A stretch of 64,000 bases of DNA from Macrocystis pyrifera (taxonomy: Eukaryota; Sar; Phaeophyceae; Laminariales; Laminariaceae). How positions within the stretch are numbered: position 1 is the stretch's first letter; every line of letters starts with the position of its first letter. Below, in pieces: positions 1 through 12,600 of the stretch. The stretch covers positions 2,253,001-2,317,000 of the forward strand of contig JASSKH010000042.1 of assembly GCA_031763025.1 (NCBI GenBank), written 5' to 3'. The notes under the pieces were generated by a model. That model ran no database searches, was not told the DNA's origin, and was given only the letters and a program-made list of their open reading frames with translations. Made by a program: the position numbers and the translations under genes.

Positions 1-579
1 ATACCTCGTACCAGGTACGATGTATGTCCCTATTCTTACACGCTATATTTGGTTATGATTACTACATTCCCCCGCATGACCAGCCTGACGTACGAGCTCG
101 GTCCCACACGGGGTTACTCGGGCAGATTGCGTAGCACTGTTGAAAACACAATTATTTAAATTGGGTTAACAGAAGTCTTGCGCAGTGCGGTCCATAGGAG
201 GATGGAGGCGGTTGGTCTCGCGACGTCCAGTGGGATGAGCCATATGTCGCACCGGAGGCTATGCGCCGCAGGAGGGTTCTTCGTGCGATCTTTTGCTTGC
301 TACGCGTGTAACCGCCGCCGAACACAGGCTCATCGCAGCGGTCAAGGTTCCGTTCCATTGCTGTGCTGTGCCCACAGGGTCCCGTCTCTGGACCCCAGCC
401 ACAGAGCACATCGGAGACAACATTGACAGATGATGGCCTAACCACCCACCCCCCCTCCTGTGAAATAGCTTCCCCTCACTCTTTCCGGTCAAACAAGCGC
501 GTCACCAGCAGAGTAAGAAAAAAAAATCTGACCGTTGTATTCCGATTGTACGAACGCCATCATCTCTTCCACGAAACAG
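1..579. other. Left-edge stretch, probably kinesin intron
   Basis: No exon can be tied to the kinesin. A well-mixed frame after a CAG at 228-230 (WDEPYVAPEAMRRRRVLRAI) closes after about 26 codons and may be a coding relic. Confidence 0.3.
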
Positions 580-691
580 CGCTGCGGTTTTGTCCGAGCT
601 CGTGCGACATCAGCAAGAGGCCAAGGAAAGCCGGGCCAAATTGGCCGCTCTGTCGGCGTTGCTCGACAAAGAGCGTGCAACAGTTCGGCGG
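580..691 (+). CDS. Kinesin exon 1 of window (coiled coil)
   Basis: An AG acceptor at 578-579 and a GTGAGA donor at 692 bound 37 codons rich in Ala, Leu, Glu, Arg and Lys with heptad-like spacing. The first base completes a codon from an exon outside the window, so the gene continues leftward. Confidence 0.65.
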
Positions 692-3600
692 GTGAGATGA
701 GGTTTTTGCATGCATGCTTTCTTGAGGGGTTCTGTCCTCGTTTGTTTTTCCATCGTGGGTTTCACTCGCCCCGTCTCGAACCGTGTAACCTAAAAATTCA
801 CAGCAATTGTCCTCGTGAAAGTTGTGGGTTCGTGGTACTATCAAACCTGGCCTTATTCGTTTGCGCATTTCTCTCTCTGTGAGACGTCGCTGTGTGATCC
901 GGCAACACAGCAGCGCCCTTTTCTTGTTTCCAAAAATCACGTTCTGCGCACCCGAGCAACGTTTTTGTTGCGCTACGGCAGGTGGATACATATACATATA
1001 TACTTGGTACATGCTTCTTTTCCGAACATAGCCGTTACCATCACCATCATCACCGTCATCCGTTCACCCTCTTCCCCCTGACCCTGCACGTCCATTCCCT
1101 TTGGTACACGCTCGCTAAATATCAAATTGCACGTCGTCACCCGCCCGTCCTCTTCCAACTGATCGACTCTGCACTCTGCACGCTCTTTTGTTTTGCTACT
1201 CTCGCTATGTATCAAGCTGCAACTCGAGGCCAAAGGAACCGTAGGCATTGGCACAGCTGCTGCTGCTGCTGCACAAGGCGATGGGAAAAAAGCGACAGTG
1301 GAAGGCGCAGCAGCCACGCGGGAGAAAGAGCTAGAAGATGAGGCGGCGAGAGAGACAGAAAAGGCGATGGAAGCGGCCGTGGAAGACCAAAGGGCGAAGG
1401 AGTCAGCAGCGGAAGACAAACAGGCGCTTCAAGCATCGGTTCAGCGGATCGCCGAGCTAGAGGTACGGGCGGGACACACGCTACCATTGGGGTAGTAGCG
1501 CCTACTATTACGGGGGTCCATAGTTAATAGGACCTATGGTACACATAAAAACCTATATATTTACCTGTTTTTACTGACAATATTTGGTCCTATTTACCGT
1601 GGTCCCCCGTAATACTGCCTTCTGAGGGTCCTCACATGAGAAGCTCTATACTATTAGTGAGTTATTAGTAAGTCGCCCTCACCACTGACTTTTTATTTTT
1701 AAACAATGCAAGTGCAAACCTGATGGCCTAAGTATAAAACGAAAACAATATGTAAAACACAACTGAATGTTGGCAACGATGTCGGGTGGAGTTCCTCGGT
1801 TAAGACCCCCCGGCGGTCAGAAATGTTCTGGGCAAATAACGCCCCCCCTCAATTGCGGCACGCGTCGCGAGGGTCGATCTTTTCACCAATGCGCCTAAGG
1901 TCGCGCGTCTCTGACCTCTATTGAATCAACAGATCAACGAGCTAGAGGTACCGGGGAGAGTGGCGCCGATATGACTTGATGCCTTCCTCATTACAAGTAA
2001 CCTGCACCTACACCTTGAGGTCGTCATCACTGCACCTAACCTTGGTCATCACACCCTGACCTGCATCATTACATCTAACGCGCATCGTTACATCTAACCT
2101 TGCGTGTCTCGCACTTTTCCTCTCCCACTTGTTCTCGCTGCGTAACAAGTGGTATCCGCTTGCAAAGAGAGCGCGCCTTCACTCTTCTGTCTCTACTAAA
2201 AAAAACATTACGTCAGTTTCATGCGGGGGGGTAGGGAATCCTGCACGTCCATTGCGATGTAGTACGTTAGCGGTTCAACGGCTGATATTTGAAGCGCGCG
2301 CACCCGTCCTCCTCCCCTCCCCCCCCCCTCCCCCCTCCTCCCGCTCTCCTGCCTTCCTCCTCCTCCCTCACTCGTGCCCCTCTCCACCCCCACTCCTCTT
2401 CCCCGCCCCCTCCCGCCGCCCCCGCTGGTCGCACTTGCCACGCCCTGTATCACCTTCCGCGCACCCTTCCCTCTTTCACGTTCGCCTGCGCTCCATTTTC
2501 CCCGAATGCACATGATGTTTCCCTTCCTTGTACTTCTAAAAGGCGCACGAGATCAAGCTCAAAAAAGAACTCGCCGAAGCCCAGCGGCAAGCAGCGGCCG
2601 TCGTTGCCGCTGCGCCGCACACCGTGTCGCCCTCGAAGGCGGTGCTGGGGCTCGGGGGAGGGGCTGCCGAAAACGACGACTCGAAAGCCCCTCTAGGAGA
2701 GGGCGCCGTTGGCGGACAAGAGGTGGCGGCGGCGGCGTCGGCGGCGGCGGCAGCGGCCGGCGCAAACGTCCAAGGTGGGCCCGGCGGCCTAACCATCGAG
2801 GAGGGGCCTAACCTGGACGCTGTGAGGATAGAAGAGCTGAAAGCGGAGCAGCAGGTTGCGGCGGCTAGCAAGAAGAAGGTGAGTACGTACTGCAAAGCAC
2901 TACGAGTACGTACCGTGTAGACACGCCAGCGACAAGACCCCCCCCCCCCCCCCCCTGGGACGATTCAGACCCGACGCCCATTAAAAAAACATGAGGGGTA
3001 TACCAGGGGTGACACGAGAGAAAAAAAGAGAAATTGAGCCACACTCGCCACGATGTCGTAATTATGAACAAACTAGTTTAGCGGGTTGGCGTTTTTTGTC
3101 AGAAAATAAAACGTTTTTTTTTTCAGTTTTGTTTTCCTTGATTTAAGTATACCCCTCCCCCCTGCCTGGGACTCGAAAAAAAAAAAGTGGCGTGTCGATC
3201 TGTTTTTTTTCGTGTACCCTTGGGTATACATACAACGAAAAATGATGGCGAGGGGAAGATCTCGTCGAGATCGTTCGTAGACGCGTCGCTCGGCGTGTGC
3301 ACTGCGACCGTCGTCGAGAAACCCAGCTTTGAACTTCTGCCGAGGGGGTGTGTTATCTGATCACCCGTGTGATACGGTACGCGCTTCTCGATCCCAGCGT
3401 AGCTGCCACCAGGTACCAGGGATACTTTGTGCTTTGATACGTGTTGAGTGGTGGACGTTGAGGTCTACATATTACGTATCTACTGTACATGGTTGATGAA
3501 CATGGGATGGACAAATCATCTTCCAAGTCGAGCACTGCGCGGAACAAGCACCTCCGGCTATGCTTTCACGCTTGTGCCCGCCTTTGTTTCTACGGCTGCC

Positions 3601-6600
3601 GAGAGGGGGGGGGGGGGGGGAAATGGCTCGACAATAGCAGTCATGATTGATTGAACCTTCGCGGAGGCATCACCGTTCTTTCTATTTTATGGGCGAGCTG
3701 TTTGACGTTGGACTTTTTGTTCAGATTAGAAAGGATGTATGCTCCTTGTGCAGAGGCCGAACCGTGCATACACACTGTAGAAGCCCAATATTCCACGCCT
3801 CGGACAGATTTTCCATGATCTGTATGATCTGCATGATCTGTGCGACCTGTACGATATGCATGATCCGTGCGATATGTATATGATATGTATGATCTGTACA
3901 ATCTTGATGATCTTTATGATATGTATAATCTCTATGGTCTGTATGATCTAGCTCATGTTGGCGGGTGGGAACAGTACAATCTGCATGATCTAGGACACGT
4001 TCACTGGGTTGAGTGGATCTGTACCGTACAGATCTTGCGCAATATCTCAAAACGGCGGGTTTGGGATCTACCAGGTACCAGGTAGATTGCCTAGGTAGTT
4101 ATTTGCCCGACCTCGTTCCAGTTTCAACCCGCTGCAACGATTGAAGTTTTTAAACGGTAAACAAAGGCTTGTGCCCCCCCCCCCCCCTACTATTAATAGG
4201 TTGGTTTGACGTCGGTTGGTAACGACACTGTAAAACATGCCGCTCACTACTTGAGCTAGACAACCAGGGTACCGCTTTTGTTTCGTGTTTTTTTTTGGCG
4301 GTCGGTCACAGCTGTTGGTCGAGTTAGATTATTTGTGCGAGGGGAAGAGCCTTTACTCCGCGCAAGGGGAATGGTCGTATCAAGTAGTCTTTATGGTAAG
4401 ACGCCCAAGAGGCAGTTACATAGTACTCCCATCGCTGTTTCTGGAAATGGTCACACCAGAAATTAAGTTAACACATTGAAGCTGTCATCTATATGCAAGT
4501 CCGCCCCACAAGCGGTTCTTAGTCGGATGCAGCCACACCGGAAATTAAATGAACACATGAAGCTGCCATCTATATGCAAATCCACCTCACAGGCGGTTCT
4601 TAGTAGGATGCAGCTCACCCTTCATGCGACGCGCTGGACACCTCACGGCGCTTCGCGCTTGGTGCAAGCAATGTCTGCCTGCTCGGTGAAAGCCCGACAT
4701 GCTCCGTCCCGGCATTGTAGGGATGCGAGGGTCTATGGTCGTACGACTACGGCCATGCATGAGATCGAGTACATCTCTCCCATCGAGTACACCCCCCTCC
4801 CCCCCATCAAAATCCAACAAAGATGGTGGGTACCAGATACCACTCTATATAGGGAATATTAATATTTGTACACTAATATTTAATACAGACGGTTCACTTA
4901 CTTCGGGACACAGAGCGGTCCGTACGTGCGTATGTAGCTCGTGAGTTGGGGAGGAGAGAGCTGTCAGCGGGAAAAGGTATGGCGATATACTGGCGAGGGA
5001 AAAGTTTTCTTTCTTTCTTTTTTCTCGGTCGAAAAGTTTCTGCCTTGAACGGGGCTGCTCCTCGACTGAGGGAACTTACGGGGGACCATAGTTAATAGGA
5101 CCTACGGTATACACAAAAACCTATATATCAATCTATTTTTACTAAAAATATTTGGTCCTATTTACTATGGTTCTCCGTGATAGCATAATCTCGATCTCCA
5201 AAGCCGGGGATACACGAAAATTTTATTTCACCGAAGCAACTACTGCTTGTACTCTCTGCGGCGAGGTGCCGCGCTGATGGTCATCGAATCAACGCGGGGA
5301 CACGCACGCACTAGCCAAGGGTGAAAGTCTCCGGCTGATCGCGGCAGACAAAAGCCCCCTTAATCCCGAACTGTGTACTGGTACGAAGTCAAGCGACGCC
5401 GAACTGTTGCGGCAGTATACCTGGTATGTCCCATCAATTGTTGCACAGTACACACACCAACAGCAGTAGTAGCCTCGTACGTACTTCTCCAAGCCGGGTT
5501 GCGTGACTCGCTAATGCTGATAGTACTAGGGGCTAGAAGGGGGCCTCTCCGCCCCAGCGGCGGAGGGGCCATCATTTGGATTTAGCCGTTCGTCCGGAAC
5601 GAATTGCGAAACGTATGAGGTGCAGGTATAGGAAACACGTATCGTGCGAACCGCCAACTACGATACCCTACGCAAAAAACCGTCGGAATAATCGGTCGAC
5701 ATCCTAGCTACAGTAGGCTAGTACGATGGAGCTCCTCAGGTGAGGAGGCGGAGGAGGAGGAGGAGGAAGGAGGAGGAGGAGGAGGAGAGGAGGCCGAGAA
5801 AAAAGTGGGCGGCTAGGACCCCTATCTATAGTGTCATAGCACGAGTCAGCCATAGCCCTTTTCGGGGTAAAAAATTGCACTCTCGTTCTCGGGACAAAGC
5901 AGTCAAATTCTGAGTAGTTCGTCCCCAGAAACGGGAATTCAGTCCTGAAAGGGATAAGGCGCCTATTCTTTATGCCGCAGCACGGACTGCTCGGCAATAA
6001 AATAGACAGTTTTGTGATCTACTTATCAGCGAAGAAAGGATATTTGCTTGTAAAAAAATTGAAAAAAAAAACCCACACACACCAACACGCATACCTTCGT
6101 AACTACTACCTACTTCGGGGGACCATAGTAAATAGGACCAAATATTGTTATGACGGGGGTCCATAGTTAATAGGACCTATGGTATATATAAAAACCTATA
6201 TATTTACATATTTTTACTCATAAAATTTGGTCCCGTTAACTATGGACCCCCGTAATAGTAAAAATATACAAAAATATATAGGTTTTTGTGTGTACCGTAG
6301 GTCCTATTTACTATGGAACTCAGTAATACTGTATGCCGTTGAGATATTTGATGGACTTCGTGAAAAAACTCCTATTTTGTTCAAGCTCGCGTGTGACAAC
6401 TTCGATCGCGGGAGCTACGAGTACGATATACGGATTGTATCATACCATCCTGGTCGGAAATATAAGTACCGTTTAGACATTAATATGAAAATGAAGATAT
6501 CCTTATTTGTACATCCAGAGCGGTATAATGTATGATGTATGATATGTTTAGGCCGGGGGCTCCGCTGGGATGTTTGTATATTTGTCGAATTTTTGCAGCG

Positions 6601-9600
6601 GTGACAAGGCGGCGATTATGCCCTCTGCTGGGTTTGGTGGTAGACTTGCGTCAAGATCTTCTCGAGGCGTAACCGCCAAAGATCTGCCTAGACCTGATCC
6701 GGGGATCCGAACATTTTCGGATAATTATTGTGCTATTTCTGATGAGGGTCTCAGCTGACCTTTTTCATCGAACGCCTTGCTCGTCATCAGGTAAAAGCTG
6801 AGATCAAGGAATGGATGAAGGCTTTCGAGGAGAAGGAGGGAAGGCCTCCAGGGAACGAGGACAAGGTGAACAGGCTTTGTTCGCGATAAGCTCGCAAGTA
6901 TTCTTCGCGTAGTAAAGAGACCGTTTTTAAAAATCGACTTGCAAATACTGTAATCCCGCTTTCATGGACCATTTTTATAGATAGGCTCGCGCTTATTTTC
7001 GCTTTACAGGAACGTTTCGTTTTTTTCTTCTTTTCAATCCCGTACATACGTCCGGGTGGTGTCAGGCTGCAGCTATTATCTCCGCGAAGCTCACAGACAC
7101 AGCCAGTTTCTCTATTATGGCGCGGTGCGATCGGCGTGTCGTCCAATTCCAGGCCAAGTGACACACGGGGTGCAGTATCTCCGTAGGCCTTCCACAACAA
7201 CAAAAAAAAACGCCCCTTCTCGCCCTTTCGAAAACAATTGGAACGCGCGCAGAAGCGGTGACTGTCGAGAGACCGCAAACTTTTAACACGTACACGTCCG
7301 GTATGTCATGACCGGCGCTATTGTTATTGTTTTAGTGTTAGGGCAAAACCCGTCAATGTGCAGGCAGCGTGAGCTTCAACCTTGATCGCTAATATACCTT
7401 TCCAAAAAAGAAAACGAAAAAAAAAATACATCACTCTGTGCGGAAATATAAGGACCTTTTATAGATTAAAATGAAGATCAAGCATCCCTTATGTTTCCTG
7501 CCAGGGGGTGGTATTCGTGGCAAGCGAGGCACGCCCTCCCCTCACAAATATAAGGCTTCTTTTCCTCTGCCGCGGGCACTGTTTGCAGCACGCCCAACGA
7601 TTGTATCTCTTCCATCTTAAGTCTTCACCTCGCATTTTCCCAGGAAAAACTGCTGTCGATCTATCTATGTACACTTTTGCGTTTTTCCAGGAAGTCGCTG
7701 TCGCCGACGCGTGCAACAGCTTCTTCGCTACGTAGTGGACGCCGTGCTGCGTGCGACGGGGGGGGGGGGGGGGGGGGGGGGGGGGGTAGCAGTTGCACCT
7801 ATTTTTGTTTCTATCTCTCGCTCTTTGCTTGAGGAGGGAGCCCTCACCTCACTCAACAACCGACTGTCATATTTACTATGAGTCGGACTGAATAGTTGAT
7901 CGTTCCCCGGATTTGCCGACTATCCGACTTGTTGGGGTTTCAACACTTGTAGGAAGGATTATTGAATGCGGCATACAGGTATAAGGCGGAAGGCATTTTT
8001 TGGCTCGCGCCTGACTTGAGTGAGCAAGTCGGCTGGCGACGCCATCAGCTGGCTTCGCCTAGCCGACTCGCCGACTAAATGAAAGTCAGATAGGTTGCTT
8101 GACGGCTCCTCAGTTACAATGGTTGAGGAGGCCCCGTCAAGTGAGAAAGGTCTGGGACTCAAACGTCCAACCCGTAATTGGAAACCCCTGATGCACGCTA
8201 TGATAGGAGTGCACCAAATATATATACATATATAGGTATTATATTTACTTACCAGTATATACGAATTATTATTTATTTCTGAGGCTGCTCCTCGTTTTAG
8301 GGGCTCTTGATCTCTCTCACCTAAAACCTGATTTTGGGGAAAACGGACGGTGCAACGCGGTGGAAACAATGCCGGGGTCGAAGGTGCGCATTGAAAAACA
8401 GTGAAGAAGGACACGAGTGATAAGGCATGCCTTATGGGGCAACTCCTACCACGAGGGTCCATAGTTAATAGGACCTACGGTATACATCAAAACCTATATA
8501 TATATAGGTTTTTATGTATACCATAGGTCCTATTAACTATGGTCCCCCGTAATAGTATAGTGTTCCACAAGTGACGAGCTCTCAGAAACATCGTTACGGG
8601 GGTCCATAGTAAATAGGACCAAATATTGTAGGTAAAAATAGGTAAATATATAGGTTTTTTATGTATACCATAGGTCCTATTGACTATGGACCCCCCCGTA
8701 ATAGTCGTAAGTCATCAGTAACTCACCCAAAAAAAAACTGGTCAAAACCAAATAAAAAAAGCGAACGATCCCATGTCCCACTCGTATTGTATGCACGCAA
8801 CGACTATTACGGGGGACCATAGTAAACAGGACCAAATGTTGTTAGTAAAAACAGGTAAATGTATAGGTTTTTGTGTGTACCGTAGGTCCTATTTACTATG
8901 GTCCTCCGTAATGGGCATTCCAACGACAAGGCATGCCTTAAGGCACATGCCTCCCTCACCGGGTATGAATAGCTCGTCCTTGACTCTTTTAGGACTGCAG
9001 TCCCGTTTGGGGGACAAACCACACTAATTCCAAGTATATTGCTCCCAAAATGGGACTGCAGTCCTATAAGGGTCAAGGAGTCTTGCCAGTCCCAGTGACA
9101 GTTTGGCCAGTACGTCTCCATCGTAAGGACGGGTTTATCTAGAAACACTCACCGACATCGACTCCTTCCCCCTCTCTACGTACTCCCCTCCCTCCATCCA
9201 TCCATCCCGCTCTTCGCGTTTGCCCCGCCTAACCCTCTCGGTTGGTTCGTTGTTGCAGGCCGCTATCAGGGATAAGTTCGTGACCCACAAAAAGCTGGAG
9301 AAATCGGCTGATCAGCTAGCCAGCGAGATCCAAGCCCTGGAGGTATGTATGTATGTATGTATGTATGTATGTATGTATGTATGTATGTATGTATGTACGT
9401 ATGTATGTATGACTGCGTGACTCAAAACGCAAGCAGAGTACATACAAGTACATGCACCGCCATTGCAGAGGCCCTGCTCTAGCAATGCGGTATCACACGA
9501 CACCACGAACGATGATACCACCCACACCCCTGGGATGATACGAGACCGCACACATCCCTGGGTTTGCTGCAACAAGGAGGGGCCGAAACGAAAGCGACGG

Positions 9601-12600
9601 GATGCGCAACGTGGCCTTGCCGTGACCTGTTCCCGTGACAAACGCATCGTTCGATGTTTGCACTCGATTGTTAGAAAACTCTGCTTGAAAACTCGTCCGA
9701 AGGGGGGGGGGGGGGGGGGTGCTATCAACCATTGTTTATGTTACGGTACCCCCATTCCTGCCGTGAAACTCGTTTCTGGGTACAGTAGTGCTCTCGAGTA
9801 GACCGCACCGTTGGACGGACGATGCTCTGCACCAATCGAACGCTTCGGTGCAAGAGTGCATACAGGGAGGCAGAACTCCCCACCCCCCCCCCCCCCCCCC
9901 CCCCCCCCCAACCCACCTGTTAAGGTCATGCGGGTGGGAAACTTTGTATCCCTGGACAGGTTTGCCTACTAAGTCGGTAATCGTTGGTACTCACGTCTTA
10001 GTTGCTTAGAGATAGAAGAAGAGCAGCTTTATTCCTTTCGTGCACGCGGAGACTGAGACCAAGCTCGTGCCTCTCTGGAAAACCCCTGGTTTTCCACCGA
10101 AGACACGCCTTCCAAGTATTACAAACACGATCTCGGTGCCTGAACCCAGGTAATTACCGGGCTTTCAACCCCATTCAAGGCAGTATCATAAAACACACCC
10201 CCCCGCGCACTGCCTGGTCGGTGAAAACCCGACGTGCTCCGTCCCGGCATTGTAGAGATACGAGGGTCTATGGTAATACGACCACGGCCATGCATGATAA
10301 TGAGCACACACCCCGCACTCACCTTTACGATGACGAAAGGTTGAAAACTGGCATGAAGTCGAAAGTTGCAATAATGACCGAAAAACTGCCACGAGTTGAC
10401 ACCGTTGTGGGGCGGGGGGAAGAGACCGAGCCTGCAGCGTGACCCCGAATCTGAGATGCGACTACAGTATATGAGGGAGAGAGAGAAAGGAAGGGCGAAG
10501 AGAATAAATGGGATGCAAACAAAAAAATAAGAAAAAAAAAAAAATATATATATATGTTGTGGTGATTTTGTTCTCCTCGACCAACCAGCCCCGAAATGTT
10601 TTTACGCATCGCCTCGCCAAAGGGACGGTGCCATCAACCTCTGGAGGCCTTTGTTTGCCTTTGGTCATAGCGCATGCCTACACCGACAAATGGTGCTCCA
10701 GAATACCTGCGGGCGGCTGGTTGCAAGAAAGGGTTTATAGATGCAGTGCTCGGCTTCACGAAGCTTTGTTCCTGATATAATCACGATTCCGCGAATAGGA
10801 TACGACCTCATACAATTAACGCGCTGCTTCGGTATATCTGCCCCCCCCCCCCCCCCCCCCCTTTTTAACTCGCGTAGTAAGCGTCCCTAAGAGAGCATGT
10901 GGGTAACAGATAGGCAATTCAAGTATCCAGAGCATATGCAACGCCCTTATCCCGCACCCTTCCCTCCCTCCGTCCCTCCCTCCCATTTCATCCCATCTCA
11001 TACCTCTCTCCCATCCCATCCCATCCCATCCCTCCTTCCTTCCCTCCCTCCCTCCCTCCCTCCCTCCCTCCCTCCCTCCCTCCCTCCCTCCCTCCCTCCC
11101 TCCCTCTCCCCTCCCTCTCCCTCCCTCCCTCTCTCTCTCTCTCCCTCCCTCCCCCCCATCCCCCCCCCCTCCCCCCTCTCCCTATTGCCTCAGGCCGAAA
11201 TCGGAAAGAACAAGAACTTCGCAGAGGGGGGGGGGGGGGATGCCAACCGCACCCAACACACCCGCCACTCCCGCTATAGGCGCGGCTCTCGGTTTCGGCA
11301 ACACCATGCCTACAGCAACGGACACCGCCTACGCCGCCGCCGTGTCAGAACAGCTCCGCAACGAAAACGCTCAGCTGAGGGACCAGCTGGCCTCCGCTAG
11401 TGGAGAGGCCACTGGGGGAGGGGGGACTGGGGGGGCGGGCGGGCTTGGATTGGGTGCCGCGGCGGCAGGGGCCGGGGAAGGCAGAAACGTGAGGTTTCGT
11501 CGTATGATACAGAGCGTTGTCGGTGTGTACGCGACATCGTTTCGTTTCTGGTATGTACGGAGCGGTGAAATGTGCGGTTTTGTCGTGTTGTACGTATGTG
11601 CGAGTTGGAGGTGCCGGCGTGCAGCTGTCTCACTAATACGGAGCAGGTGTTGGTGGTGTGCAGTTTCGTGGGTGTGGCAAAAGTGTTGGTGGCGGCGTCG
11701 GGTGTTGTAGAGAAACACTAATAACAGCGACTTAGTGTGGGGAAACAGCTACTTAACGGAACGGAGTCGTCCGACATGGCACGTATTCGGGGTTTGCACG
11801 TTTTGCGCCCTAAATGTTTTGTCACCGAGATCGACCTCCTCAACCATTGCATCTGAAGAGCTGCCCAACCATTGTATAAATGGATCCGATGGGTAATTAT
11901 CAAGGTTCTTATTCCTTAGATAGATGCCTAAGACTTGATATGTAGCCCGTGAGACAATTGTGTATCGGTCTTGAGGTTTCAACTTTCCTCAAACGAGGAA
12001 CCTAGGAAATTTCTCGGAAAATTCCGGTGGTATATATACATATATACCCCCATATACCGTAGCACGTCTGTGTACAAAGTTCCGGAGGAGACGCACGCAA
12101 AAACAGAAACGTACTCGGCTTCTCCTTTGCTCGTTGTTTTAACCCTGTAATTTATGTCGGAAGGCTTTTCAGTGTTCTTTGATTTTAGTGCTCCACGCTC
12201 GTGTTGTAGTTTTGTCGTCGCCCTTTATCATACATACCATACGAGGCAAAACGTCTCCTGGACGCCATTCTTTAGTTAGGCAGTTGAAAACGCTCCAACA
12301 ACAACTTGCCCCCAGCAGCACTCAGCGGTCAGTGGTGGGCTCAGGGAACGAACGATACGGGGGACGATCGATACCCGAGGGAAATATTAAACTTGATTCA
12401 GGCTCTGCTGAGAGCAGCCGCCGACCGAAAGCTGTAAGTTTTTTTGGTACTTGAAAAATGATTTCGTCACCTGTGAACCCCAGCCGCCTTGACCCTCTTG
12501 CTACCTACACTGCAAAAATAGCTTTCCCCACCCGTATAATACTAATTCCGAGTAATCTGCCCCCGACAAATGTGGGCGCAACCAAAAACGAAAAAAACAT

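Noticed and set aside
10002..10442. A 146-codon plus-strand frame
   Set aside because: It crosses an R6 repeat and has no recognisable protein features.
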